Positions 18,186 to 26,909 of a DNA stretch of 64,000 nt are shown here, piece after piece (within the stretch, counting starts at the first letter, position 1; every line of letters starts with the position of its first letter). Origin of the DNA: Nitratireductor aquimarinus (GTDB lineage: Bacteria; Pseudomonadota; Alphaproteobacteria; Rhizobiales; Rhizobiaceae); assembly GCF_017255295.1 (NCBI RefSeq), contig NZ_JAFKDE010000009.1, positions 1 through 64,000 of the forward strand. Direction: 5' to 3'. Made by a program: the position numbers and the translations under genes. A model generated the notes under the pieces. It saw nothing but the letters and a program-made list of their open reading frames with translations. It made no database searches and was not told where the DNA came from.

Positions 18186-19379
18186 TCAAGCATCGGCTTT
18201 TTCGGTCGCGTTCACCGCGGCAGCGGCATCGTGAATGCGCTTCACCGCCTCGCGAATTTCGTCTTCGGTCACGATCAATGGCGGCAACAGACGCAGCACA
18301 TTGTCGCCGGCCGGCACCACCAGCATCTTCTGGTCGCGCAGGGCGTCCAGAAGGCGCAGGTTCTGCACCTTGCATTTGATGCCGATCATCAGACCTTCAC
18401 CGCGAATACCCTCGATCACATCGGGGAACTCGTCGGCAACGGCGGCAAGCCCCTGCTTGAGCTGCAGGCCGCGCGCGGCGATGTTCTCGAGGAAACCGTC
18501 CTCCAGCACCACATCGAGCACAGCATTGCCGACCGCCATGGCGAGCGGATTGCCGCCAAATGTCGTGCCATGGGTGCCGGGCGTCATGCCCTTGGCAGCC
18601 TCGGCCGTGGCAAGGCAAGCGCCGAGCGGGAAACCGCCGCCAATGCCCTTGGCAACCGCCATCAGATCCGGCGTGATCTCGGCCCATTCATGGGCAAACA
18701 GCTTGCCCGTGCGCCCGACGCCGCTCTGCACCTCATCAAGGATGAGCAGCAGGCCATGCCGGTCGCAAAGCTCGCGCAGACGACGCATGAAGGCATTGGG
18801 AACCGGGCGCACACCGCCCTCACCCTGGATCGGCTCCACAAGGATAGCCGCCGTTTCCGGGCCGATTGCCTTTAAGAGCGCATCTTCGTCACCGAACGGC
18901 ACCTGATCGAAACCTTCGACCTTGGGGCCGAAACCTTCAAGATACTTCGCCTGTCCGCCGGCAGCGATGGTAGCGAGCGTGCGACCGTGGAACGCGCCCT
19001 CGAACGTGATGATACGGATACGCTCGGGCTGGCCGTTCACATGGTGATAGCGTCGCGCCGTCTTGATCGCGCATTCCAGCGCCTCTGCGCCCGAATTGGT
19101 GAAGAACACCTTCTCGGCAAAGCTGCTCTCTGCAAGGCGCTCGCCCAGACGGGCCTGACCGGGAATTTCATAGACATTGGAGACATGCCAGAGCTTGCCG
19201 GCCTGTTCCGTCAGCGCCTCTACGAGGTGCGGGTGCGCATGCCCCAGTGAATTGACGGCAATGCCGGCAGCGAAATCGAGATAACGCTCGCCATCAGCCG
19301 TTTCGATCCAGCAGCCCTCGCCGCGCTCGAATGCGAGGGGTTGACGGGCATAAGTTCCATAAAGCGCAGATTCACGCAT
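18186..19379 (-). CDS. argD: Acetylornithine aminotransferase
   Basis: 397-residue class III PLP aminotransferase of arginine biosynthesis, converting N-acetylglutamate semialdehyde to N-acetylornithine. Seen: [56 protein letters not shown], the PLP lysine in [16 protein letters not shown] and [16 protein letters not shown] at 19379 (an in-frame GTG lies 2 codons upstream) with GGAG upstream. First gene of the argD-argF-hslO unit. A strong hairpin with a T tract lies in its leader. Confidence 0.95.
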   Translation of the reverse strand: MRESALYGTYARQPLAFERGEGCWIETADGERYLDFAAGIAVNSLGHAHPHLVEALTEQAGKLWHVSNVYEIPGQARLGERLAESSFAEKVFFTNSGAEALECAIKTARRYHHVNGQPERIRIITFEGAFHGRTLATIAAGGQAKYLEGFGPKVEGFDQVPFGDEDALLKAIGPETAAILVEPIQGEGGVRPVPNAFMRRLRELCDRHGLLLILDEVQSGVGRTGKLFAHEWAEITPDLMAVAKGIGGGFPLGACLATAEAAKGMTPGTHGTTFGGNPLAMAVGNAVLDVVLEDGFLENIAARGLQLKQGLAAVADEFPDVIEGIRGEGLMIGIKCKVQNLRLLDALRDQKMLVVPAGDNVLRLLPPLIVTEDEIREAVKRIHDAAAAVNATEKADA

Positions 19380-19445
19380 CCACACGGTCTCCGCTGAGCC
19401 TGAGAATTGGTTCCTGCCTCGCGCGGACGCGCGTGCAGAAGGGTG

Positions 19446-19473
19446 AAATCAAAATGCCGCCCCAAGGGCGGCA
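19446..19473 (-). terminator. Hairpin with T tract in argD leader (possible attenuator)
   Basis: On the minus strand TGCCGCCC-TTG-GGGCGGCA is followed by TTTTGATTT, about 65 bp upstream of the argD start. The shape is that of an intrinsic terminator in the leader of an arginine-biosynthetic operon. No antiterminator or leader peptide was identified. Confidence 0.5.
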
Positions 19474-19573
19474 CTACGGGATTTATCGGTTGTTTCCGCA
19501 TAAGTGTCAACGCACGCGGCACGACAGCCAGGTGACACCGAAAACCAGCAAATTGGGGAAAACCCTAAAAAGC

Positions 19574-19726
19574 GAATCAGCTTACGGTAAGGACTCTTGT
19601 CACGGAGTCAGACGATAAGGTAGTTTCTGGTCAAGCAAAAAGACTACATTTTGTGCGGCGGACCACTTCTACCATGATTATATGGTGCTCCCTCGGCTTT
19701 GGCTGAGCGAGACTGGATTCGGATTC
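19574..19726 (+). promoter_or_regulatory. Cluster of CcrM (GANTC) sites in the gcrA promoter
   Basis: GANTC occurs at 19574, 19592, 19605, 19716 and 19722, and once more just inside gcrA (19772): six in about 200 bp, against roughly one per 256 bp expected by chance. CcrM methylates GANTC, and GcrA activates transcription at methylated promoters in alphaproteobacteria. Confidence 0.7.
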
Positions 19727-19752
19727 CGCACGCTGGACAGGAGCGTGTCCCG

Positions 19753-20274
19753 ATGAACTGGACTGACGAAAGAGTCGAAACCTTAAAGAAACTTTGGGCG
19801 GAAGGACTGAGCGCAAGCCAGATCGCAGCCCAGCTTGGCGGCGTCAGCCGCAATGCCGTGATCGGCAAGGTGCACCGCCTCAAACTCTCCAGCCGCGGTC
19901 GCGCAACGAGCCCGCGCACGCGCCAGAAGAAGGCAGCCACCGCAGCGCCGACCACGACGACGACCACCACGCGTCGTCCGCGCGCCACGCGGCCGACCAC
20001 GGTGTCCATCGGCGCAACCGCGCTTCAGGCGCAGTTCGACCAGGAGCCGGTGGCCCAGACCTATATCCGTCCGGTTTCGGACGTGGTTGTGCCGATCTCG
20101 CGCAAGCTGGAGCTGGTGCAGCTCACCGAAACGACGTGCAAATGGCCGAACGGCGACCCGCTGTCGGAAGAGTTCAGCTTCTGCGGCAACGAAGCCGGCG
20201 AGAGCGGCCCCTACTGCGCCTACCATTCGCGCATCGCCTACCAGCCCGCTTCGGAGCGGCGCCGGGCGCGCTGA
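19753..20274 (+). CDS. gcrA: GcrA cell cycle regulator
   Basis: 173-residue sigma70-associated cell-cycle regulator. The N-terminal DNA-binding HTH is MNWTDERVETLKKLWAEG followed by SASQIAAQLGGVSRNAVIGKVHRL (residues 1-43). A Thr/Arg/Pro-rich linker (about 48-85) follows, then the C-terminal RNA-polymerase-binding region with TCKWPNGDP and the Cys/His segment FCGNEAGESGPYCAYHSRIAY. ATG at 19753 has GGAG upstream. It is preceded by clustered CcrM sites and followed by a strong terminator. Confidence 0.96.
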   Translation: MNWTDERVETLKKLWAEGLSASQIAAQLGGVSRNAVIGKVHRLKLSSRGRATSPRTRQKKAATAAPTTTTTTTRRPRATRPTTVSIGATALQAQFDQEPVAQTYIRPVSDVVVPISRKLELVQLTETTCKWPNGDPLSEEFSFCGNEAGESGPYCAYHSRIAYQPASERRRAR

Positions 20275-20300
20275 TCGCGAAAGACTTCTCCTCTGCACTA

Positions 20301-20333
20301 CCCGGCTCGCATCATGCGCAGCCGGGTTTTTCT
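20301..20333 (+). terminator. Intrinsic terminator of gcrA
   Basis: 7-bp stem CCCGGCT / AGCCGGG with a 12-nt loop, followed by TTTTTCTTT, 26 bp after the gcrA stop. Confidence 0.85.
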
Positions 20334-20435
20334 TTGCCTGAGTGAAATCTGAAGCACCGCACGGGCCGAGGGCGCGAGAAGCCCCTCGCCCTCGCCTCAA
20401 TCAACGGCTACCGGCTTGCTTGCCCGCTCTCGTGG

Positions 20436-21152
20436 CTAGTTTTCGGGCGCCGCGACAACCCGGTGGCTCTGATCTTCCTTTGGACGCTCGAGCGGTAACT
20501 GCCGGCCCGTCACGATGTGATGCACCGTTTCCGCGATATTGGTCGCATGGTCGCCGATGCGTTCGATGTTCTTGGCGCAGAACAGAAGATGGGTGCAGGC
20601 CGTGATGTTGCGCGGGTCTTCCATCATGTAGGTGAGCAGCTCCCGAAAGAGCGACGTGTACATGGCGTCGATTTCCTCATCCCGGTCGCGCACGAAACCG
20701 ATGCGCTCCACGGAACGGGAGGCATAGACATCGAGCACTTCCTTGAGCTGGGTCAGCGCCAGGCTCGCCAGCGCCTCCAGCCCGCGGAAAAGACGGATCG
20801 GCTGACTGCCCTCGGTCACCGCAACAACGCGCTTTGCGATGTTCTTGCCGAGATCGCCGATGCGCTCCAGATCCGATGAAATACGAATGGCGCCCACGAT
20901 CTCGCGCAAATCGTCGGCGACCGGCTGGCGCTTGCCGATGATGATGACGGCGCGTTCACCGATCTCCCGCTCCTTCTCATCAAGGAACAGATCATCCTCG
21001 ACCACCTTGCGGCCCAGTGCGGCATCCGACTGCACGAGCGCAGCGACGGATTCCGCCACCATGCGCTCAGCATAGCCACCCATGGCTGCAATCTGGTCCG
21101 ACAGATAGTTCAACTCATCGTCGAATGACCGCATCGTGTGCTGTGTCTGCAT
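20436..21152 (-). CDS. phoU: Phosphate signalling/transport regulator PhoU
   Basis: 238 residues forming two PhoU three-helix repeats. Each has the metal-binding pattern: ISSDLERIGDLGKNIAKRV (about 85-105) and CAKNIERIGDHATNIAE (about 190-206). PhoU restrains PhoR when phosphate is ample and affects Pst transport and polyphosphate. ATG at 21152 is preceded by AGAAGG. A PHO box lies 76-93 bp upstream. phoR is immediately upstream on the same strand, but the usual pstCAB genes between them and phoB after phoU are missing. Confidence 0.95.
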   Translation of the reverse strand: MQTQHTMRSFDDELNYLSDQIAAMGGYAERMVAESVAALVQSDAALGRKVVEDDLFLDEKEREIGERAVIIIGKRQPVADDLREIVGAIRISSDLERIGDLGKNIAKRVVAVTEGSQPIRLFRGLEALASLALTQLKEVLDVYASRSVERIGFVRDRDEEIDAMYTSLFRELLTYMMEDPRNITACTHLLFCAKNIERIGDHATNIAETVHHIVTGRQLPLERPKEDQSHRVVAAPEN

Positions 21153-21213
21153 GGTTTCAATCCTTCTCAGCCCGGCCTTCTCAGCCCGGTCGGCCTCGTT
21201 GCCTGCCATCCCT

Positions 21214-21245
21214 ACTAAGTTATTGTGATGGCGGTAAAATGAAAG
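21214..21245 (-). promoter_or_regulatory. PHO box and -10 region of phoU
   Basis: On the minus strand CTTTCAT-TTTA-CCGCCAT (21245 down to 21228) matches PHO-box heptamers at 6/7 and 5/7 with 11-bp pitch. TTAG lies 10 bp beyond the second heptamer, in the same register as at phoX, phnG and phnC. Confidence 0.55.
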
Positions 21246-21278
21246 TGGTGACGCAATCTGCGCCCGGACTGTTCTGCC

Positions 21279-22481
21279 TTACCCTGCCGGCGGCACGGGC
21301 GGGAAATGAACGGTGAACGAAGAGCCCTCTCCCGGCGCCGATTTCACGGAAAGCCGCGCATCGTGCCGCGTCAGAATGTGCTTCACGATGGAAAGGCCGA
21401 GGCCCGTCCCCTTCTGGATCCGGCTCGTTTCGATATCCACGCGATAGAAGCGCTCGGTGATGCGCGGGATGTGCTCTTCGGGAATGCCGGGACCGAAGTC
21501 GCGCACCGTGATCCGCACCTCATCCATCGGGCTTGCCTGCTCGGCCGATACGATAACACGCTCACCGTCACTGCCATATTTGCAGGCGTTTTCGATCAGG
21601 TTCTCGAAAACCTGAACAAGCTCATCGGAATGCCCTGCGATCAGCATCGGTTTGACACCGAGCTCCGAAACAAACTCGACATCATTCTCGCCGGCAATGT
21701 GACGCATGGACTCCATCACGCCCTTCACGAGCTCCACCACATCGAGTTGCGTGCTCGGCTTCTGATAGGGCTTCATCTCCAGCCGTGACAGCGACAGGAG
21801 ATCATCGATGAGCCGCGCCATGCGCTGCGTCTGGTTCTGCATGATCTGCAGGAACTTTTCCCGCGCCGCCGGGTCATCGCGGGCCGGGCCGCGCAGCGTT
21901 TCAATGAAGCCCGCAACGGAGGCCAGCGGCGTGCGCAGCTCATGGCTGGCATTGGCGATGAAGTCCGCCCGCATCCGGTCGATCCGGCGCGCTTCGCTCT
22001 GATCCTTGAAGAGCAGGACATAAAGGCCAGTATCATTGCCAATGCGGCTCGCTACCACCCGGTAGGCGCGCTCGACGGGCACCCGCTCCGCATAATTGAT
22101 CGCGACGGACTCCTCCGCACCCGAGATCACCTTGGCGACCAGCTCATGCATTTCAGGCGCACGGAATTTCAGGCGCAGCGACACGCTCTTCGACACAGGG
22201 CCGAACGCAAGATCAGCCGCCTCATTGGCATAGAGTATGCCGCCATTGCTGTCGAAGATGTACAGCGGGTCAAGCACCGCCGCCGCCAGATAGACGGCAG
22301 GCAATGAATTGATGTCGCCCTTCTTCGGGCGCGGCTTCTCGGCCTTGCCATTGCTGCGTGCGCCCGCAAAAAGGGCGCCAGCGGCTTTCAGGGCCGATCC
22401 GATACGAGCAACAAGACCGCGCTCAACGCCGTCCTGATTTTCCTGCCCATTGTTCTCATTCGCACTCATTACGAAGTCCAT
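21279..22481 (-). CDS. phoR: Phosphate-regulon type sensor histidine kinase (PhoR-like)
   Basis: 400 residues. An N-terminal ~60-residue charged segment is followed by a PAS domain (VLDPLYIFDSNGGILYANEAADLAF, about 68-170), then the HisKA dimerisation domain with the phospho-histidine in FIANASHELRTPLASVAGF, and the HATPase domain: ENLIENACKYGSDGERV (N box), DFGPGIPEEHIPRITERFY and GTGLGLSIVKHIL. No clear transmembrane helix is seen at the N-terminus, unlike classical PhoR with one or two. PhoR identity rests on phoU immediately downstream and on the PAS-HisKA-HATPase order. The response regulator PhoB is not in the window. Confidence 0.85.
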   Translation of the reverse strand: MDFVMSANENNGQENQDGVERGLVARIGSALKAAGALFAGARSNGKAEKPRPKKGDINSLPAVYLAAAVLDPLYIFDSNGGILYANEAADLAFGPVSKSVSLRLKFRAPEMHELVAKVISGAEESVAINYAERVPVERAYRVVASRIGNDTGLYVLLFKDQSEARRIDRMRADFIANASHELRTPLASVAGFIETLRGPARDDPAAREKFLQIMQNQTQRMARLIDDLLSLSRLEMKPYQKPSTQLDVVELVKGVMESMRHIAGENDVEFVSELGVKPMLIAGHSDELVQVFENLIENACKYGSDGERVIVSAEQASPMDEVRITVRDFGPGIPEEHIPRITERFYRVDIETSRIQKGTGLGLSIVKHILTRHDARLSVKSAPGEGSSFTVHFPPVPPAG

Positions 22482-22612
22482 TCCCGCGATCGTCAGGCAC
22501 GCCCGCTTCAGGGTCTCTTGTTATGAAGAAGAATTGTCATTCCGTCTTCACTGCTGGACCTTGTATCAAGCTGCAAATAGCATTGACACTCTCATGATTC
22601 AGGATCGGTTTT

Positions 22613-23512
22613 ATGAACAAGCCTTTGGAAAACCCTGCCCTCGAAAAAATCAAACCTTTCAAGCTCACGATTGCAGGCGAGGAAAGGACTTTCGACATTG
22701 ACGAACCGGACCTTCCTGACTGGGTCAAGGAGCGGGAACTCACAGCCGGCGGTTTTCCATATGACGAAAAAATGGACCGTGACGACTACGAAAAGCAGCT
22801 CGAAACGCTGCAGATCGAACTGGTAAAGCTGCAGGCATGGATGCAGAAAAGCGGCGCGCGGGTTATGGCGCTCTTCGAAGGGCGAGACGCTGCCGGCAAG
22901 GGCGGCACGATTGCGCGCATTCGCACCTATCTCAATCCGCGCAATGCCCGCAATGTCGCGCTGCCCAAGCCCACCGAGACGGAGCGCGGGCAGTGGTATT
23001 TCCAGCGTTACGTCACCCATTTCCCGACGAGCGGCGAATTGGTGACCTTCGACCGCTCCTGGTACAATCGCGGCGGCGTCGAGCCAGTGATGGGTTTCTG
23101 CACGCCCGAGCAGCATGAGCAGTTCCTGAACGAAGCGCCCGACTTCGAGCGGGCCATCGTCAATGACGGCATCCATTTCTTCAAATTCTGGCTGAACATC
23201 GGCCAGGAAACACAGCTTGAGCGCTTTCATGACCGTCGTCACAGCGCGCTCAAATACTGGAAATTCTCTCCCATGGACGTAGCCGGCATTCAAAAGTGGG
23301 ACGCGTACTCCCGCGCCCGCGACACCATGCTGGAACGCACCCACAGCGCCCACGCGCCCTGGACGGTGGTGCGCGCCAACGACAAGCGCCGGGCACGGTT
23401 GGCGGTCATTCGGCGCATATTGCTCGCCATCGCCTATGACGGGCGTGATCTCGACGCCATCGGCCCCGAAGACCAGCTCATCATCGGCACAGGTCCCGGC
23501 TTCCTGGATTAA
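22613..23512 (+). CDS. ppk2: Polyphosphate kinase 2
   Basis: 299 residues, P-loop kinase that transfers phosphate between polyphosphate and nucleotides. Seen: Walker A-type [13 protein letters not shown] (about 90-102), then [18 protein letters not shown], the Walker B region [18 protein letters not shown] and the lid arginines in [15 protein letters not shown]. Length fits single-domain PPK2. Divergent from phoR with a 131-bp intergenic region. Placement beside phoR/phoU fits phosphate storage or mobilisation. Whether it prefers ADP, GDP or AMP cannot be told. Confidence 0.95.
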   Translation: MNKPLENPALEKIKPFKLTIAGEERTFDIDEPDLPDWVKERELTAGGFPYDEKMDRDDYEKQLETLQIELVKLQAWMQKSGARVMALFEGRDAAGKGGTIARIRTYLNPRNARNVALPKPTETERGQWYFQRYVTHFPTSGELVTFDRSWYNRGGVEPVMGFCTPEQHEQFLNEAPDFERAIVNDGIHFFKFWLNIGQETQLERFHDRRHSALKYWKFSPMDVAGIQKWDAYSRARDTMLERTHSAHAPWTVVRANDKRRARLAVIRRILLAIAYDGRDLDAIGPEDQLIIGTGPGFLD

Positions 23513-23538
23513 CGGCCAGCTGCATTCAGGAACGGCAA

Positions 23539-23560
23539 TGTCGGGCGGAGACGCCCGACA
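23539..23560 (+). terminator. Hairpin after ppk2
   Basis: Perfect 9-bp stem TGTCGGGCG / CGCCCGACA with a 4-nt GAGA loop, 27 bp after the ppk2 stop; only a weak T run follows. Confidence 0.6.
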
Positions 23561-23640
23561 CACGACCTTTCGCCCCCTGCCTGAACGCCCGTTTCAAAAA
23601 CACCGCCGCAGCCAGGCTACGGCACACCGGCGCTTCAGGA

Positions 23641-25606
23641 TCACACCTGACGCTCCTGAACCTTTCCAACCGGCAAATGACCGCGGCTATGCCGCCTGTG
23701 CGGTGTTTTCTCCCAGTGATGCGGGGTCCAGTAGAGCTGCCAGATGCATCGCCATGCGGCCACCGACATCAGGCACCAATAGGCCGGCGTCCATACGATC
23801 CGCTTCCAGAAGGCGGGTCGCTCGGTCTTCTGCAAGGTCATCCAGCCGAGCAGCAGAAACGCACCATGCCCGAGAACCACGTTCACTATATCGATATAGA
23901 GCAGCGACTGCTGGAAGGCCTGAAACTCGCCGCCCAGCATCAGATAGACGATGACGCCGAATGCGGTCAGGAAGAAAAAGCCATAAGCCAGCGCCGAGAG
24001 CACCATCCCTGCGAACAGAACCTGCATGATCACGAAAGAACCCAGCCCCAGCTCGCGCGCGGTCAACTGCGGATTGCGCATATGGACGAGCCATGTCTGC
24101 GCCCACCCCTTGAACCAGCGCGTGCGCTGCGGCAGCCATGTGCGCACATCCGTGGGCGCATCTTCCTGCGTCGGGTTCCAGATGACGCTCGCACGATAGC
24201 CGAAGCGGCTGAGGCGCGCCCCGAGGTCGGCGTCCTCGGTGACATTGTAAGGGTCCCAGCCGCCCGTCGCTTCCAGCGCCACACGCCGGAAATGATTGGA
24301 AGTTCCACCCAGCGGAAGCATCAAGCCGGACCGCGCCAGCCATGGAAGGACCGCCCGAAACAGCGCAGCGTATTCCAGCGCGAACATTGCTGAAATCCAG
24401 CTCTCCCGACTGTTGGATATGGTCAGCGGCGCCTGTACACAGGCCAGCTTCTCGTCGGCAGTCTCGAAAGCGTTCCAGGCCTCCACCAGCTGGAACGGAT
24501 GCGGCCTGTCTTCCGCATCATAAAGCGCCACAAAATCGCCGGAGGTCATCGGCAGGGCGTAGGAAAGCGCTTTTGGCTTTGTGCGCGGCCCCCCCCGCCG
24601 GCACCTCAATCACTTCGATATAGGGGCGCAGCTCCTGCGCCCGAAGCGCTGCAAGCGTTTCATGGTCATCCGCCTCGCAGACCAGCTTGATTTCCAGCTT
24701 GGCGCGCGGCCACACGATCTTGCCAAGCGACATCAGAAGATCGGGAACGATCTCGGCTTCCTTGTAAAGCGCCACCAGAACCGAATAGACCGGCATGTCA
24801 GCCGGCCCGATCGTGGTGAAGCGCGGCCCCGGCGAACGTTTGATACCAAAACCGACAACCACCCGCAGCAAGACGCAGGAAAGGAACGCCAGCGAAAACG
24901 CGCCATGGAGCACCAGCAGCGTGGCAGAAGGCGCAAAGACGGCCGCAAAAAGCAGCGACACCACCGCAGCCCCGAGCGCCGCCCCCTGCCAGGCATTGAC
25001 CACAATGCGCGCCGACATCTCCGGTGCTTCCCTGAAAAGCCGCTCCGTGGCGACCCGCATCAGTCTGCCCCGCGAGCGCCTGGTGATCGCATCCCGCAAT
25101 GCGCTGGGCTGCACCACGCGAATGCGCTTCGATGCGCGCGGATACCGCTCCACGAAAGAGTGCAATGCGGGAATGTTGAGCTGGTCGGGCGCGATCAGGA
25201 CAACGGACTGCCCCCGCGCATCGACGGAAAGGCTGACCCGCGCGCCACCACGCTGCGCCAGCGCCGCCAGCCCCTGCCACCCACGCATGACAAGCGCGTC
25301 AGCATCGGGATTGGCCAGAAAGGCCAGCCCCAGATTGTCTGCCAGCGCCCGAAAAAGCGCATGTTCAGGCACCAGACCGGACGCAAGCAGCTCCGTCTGA
25401 AACGAAACGCCGGCAAGCTTCGCCCGCGCCTCAATGCCGTGCGCTTCCGCTTCGGTGATCGAAAGTGTCTTGAGAATGGGCAGCCAGTCAGCGGCTGGCG
25501 ATGGTGTTGTAGCGTCAGGCATTTCGCCTGCCCCACCAGAACGATCTGAACCAGATAAATGGCCAGAGGCCCGGTCTGTCTTTGATGTGTTCATCAGATG
25601 GTCCAT
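23641..25606 (-). pseudogene. Membrane glycosyltransferase family 2 with GspE-N-like domain, frameshifted at a G8 tract
   Basis: Two overlapping reading frames make one protein if a single G is removed from the eight-G run (plus-strand C's at 24589-24596): 1965 nt, 654 residues. Predicted order: a GspE/MshEN-like N-terminal domain (about 45-175, with GVSFQTELLASGLVPEHALFRAL), two membrane helices (about 200-250), a GT2 catalytic domain with ALYDAEDRPHP (DxD), VTEDADLGARL and the processive-type QRTRW motif, then several C-terminal helices. The family makes or exports polysaccharides. ATG at 25606 has AGGTGG upstream. It may be a true mutation, a phase-variable gene or a sequencing error; everything else in both halves looks intact. 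Confidence 0.8.
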
Positions 25607-25754
25607 GACAACCACCTAATTCAATGTGGACGCGTTGCTCTCGGCAAAACTGAAACTTCGTTTTCTATGAAATCCGGGCCCAAAAGGCCAAAATTCAAAA
25701 CACAGTAGCGATACGAAAACGCTCCCAACAATCGAACGATCCATTCACCTCACC

Positions 25755-25776
25755 ATTGAATGATTAATCCATCAAT
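25755..25776. promoter_or_regulatory. 22-bp imperfect dyad, possible lux-type box
   Basis: ATTGAATGATT followed directly by AATCCATCAAT; 9 of 11 positions are symmetric. It lies between the luxR-type gene and the glycosyltransferase, about 150 bp upstream of the latter. Size and symmetry fit a LuxR-family operator. Confidence 0.4.
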
Positions 25777-25855
25777 TCGATTTCCCCGCATTTCAGTCTG
25801 GATAAATCACCAATCACAGTCAACCAGAAATAGCACTCTGAAAGAAAGGCACGCC

Positions 25856-26746
25856 CTAGTCGAAGACGCCGCAGCGAATGGCTTCGGCAACCGCATGCAC
25901 GCGATTGGCTGCACCTAGCTTTGTCTTGGCATTCAGCAGGTGTTTTTCCGCCGTATGCTCGGAAATACCGAGTATCTGCGAAACCTCCCATTCGGATTTT
26001 CCGAAAGCCGCCCATTCGAGACATTCTTTCTCTCTCGGCGTCAGGCGCGGCGCTTCCCCGAGGCGATAAAGCGTGTGACCGGGACCAAGCTTTCTCTTGG
26101 CCTGCTCGATGTGATGCGTGACCTCGTCATGATCGATGCACAACCGCTCGGAGATTTCACAATGAGAGCGACCACGGGCGGCGAGCTGAAGGCATTCCTT
26201 TTCAAGCATGTCCAGGTCGCCATATCGATCCGCGCCGCGCAATCCGAGCGCATGGGCAACGGCACAGGTTGCCGCGAAAGAGACGACACCGAGATCCTTC
26301 TTGGAAAGCTCGGCCTCTTCCCCTCCGAAAGACATGATGATCTGGCTGCCTTCGAGGGTAGGAAAAGACATCGCAATGCCGTCAACCAGCTTGAACCCCT
26401 TGGCCTCGCTCATCATTTTCGATGTCTGACGGGTTTCCTCGACATCATTCAGGATATCGCGCCACAAAACGGCATTTCCGCTTTCGCGGACATGTTTTAC
26501 GATCGGGTCATGAAAAATGTATCCGCGCGAGACATATCGGTCGATCCATTCCTGGGGCCAGCTGCTCAGAACGAGGTGCCCAACCTGATCTCCGGGTGCG
26601 GCTCCTCTGGGCGGCAGCGTCCCCGCACACACCGTATGCAGCCCGAAACGCTGCGTAAAAGCGATCAGGACGTTGCAAATCGCCGCCGGTGTCTGCGCCT
26701 TCTGGATAGCGTCAACAAAAACCCGCGTTTCCCGGAAATCACCCAT
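25856..26746 (-). CDS. LuxR-family regulator with autoinducer-binding domain and duplicated HTH
   Basis: 296 residues. The N-terminal autoinducer-binding-type domain (about 10-165) keeps family positions: WPQEWIDRYVSRGYIFHDPIV (Trp, Tyr, Asp-Pro, in part) and VLWRDI. The C-terminal LuxR HTH is canonical: LTPREKECLEWAAFGKSEWEVSQILGISEHTAEKHL (in parts, about 230-270). Just before it, LEKECLQLAARGRSHCEISERL with HIEQAKRKLG looks like a second, degenerate copy of the same HTH. ATG at 26746 follows CAGGGACAGG; a GTG lies seven codons upstream. No LuxI synthase is in the window, so it is a candidate solo receptor. Confidence 0.85.
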   Translation of the reverse strand: MGDFRETRVFVDAIQKAQTPAAICNVLIAFTQRFGLHTVCAGTLPPRGAAPGDQVGHLVLSSWPQEWIDRYVSRGYIFHDPIVKHVRESGNAVLWRDILNDVEETRQTSKMMSEAKGFKLVDGIAMSFPTLEGSQIIMSFGGEEAELSKKDLGVVSFAATCAVAHALGLRGADRYGDLDMLEKECLQLAARGRSHCEISERLCIDHDEVTHHIEQAKRKLGPGHTLYRLGEAPRLTPREKECLEWAAFGKSEWEVSQILGISEHTAEKHLLNAKTKLGAANRVHAVAEAIRCGVFD

Positions 26747-26841
26747 ACATGCCTGTCCCTGCCCCACATTCCTCGCGACTCACCCCCAGAATGCGGACAA
26801 TTCGCCTTTGTCTTAAACAATAAAGCCTATCGGTAATAACA

Positions 26842-26856
26842 ATGGAATTGTTCCAT
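26842..26856. promoter_or_regulatory. Palindrome in the luxR / binding-protein divergent promoter
   Basis: ATGGAA-TTG-TTCCAT, a perfect 6-bp dyad in AT-rich DNA, 54 bp upstream of the binding-protein gene and about 100 bp upstream of the LuxR gene. Candidate operator for one or both. Confidence 0.45.
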
Positions 26857-26909
26857 AGACAAAAAAAATCAGTAGAAGCAACAAAACATAATTCGTCGGC
26901 TACTATTCT

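Larger units (their letters stand above)
19380..19752. other. Divergent argD/gcrA intergenic region, 0.37 kb
   Basis: No gene is supported; open frames across it lack family resemblance. The left half holds the argD leader hairpin and a TTGACA-like -35 (minus strand, 19505-19510) with a weak TAAATC -10 at 19480-19485. The right half, from 19574, holds the gcrA promoter with five GANTC sites. Confidence 0.55.

Noticed and set aside
19220-19522. Possible leader peptide or gene upstream of and overlapping argD
   Set aside because: Its start lies near the putative promoter and it runs into argD in another frame; no run of Arg codons or ribosome-binding site supports an attenuator peptide.
22532-22552. 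PHO-box-like TTGTCAT plus a weak second heptamer in the phoR/ppk2 divergent region
   Set aside because: The second heptamer matches only 3 of 7 and no YTAG lies at the register seen in the other four promoters.
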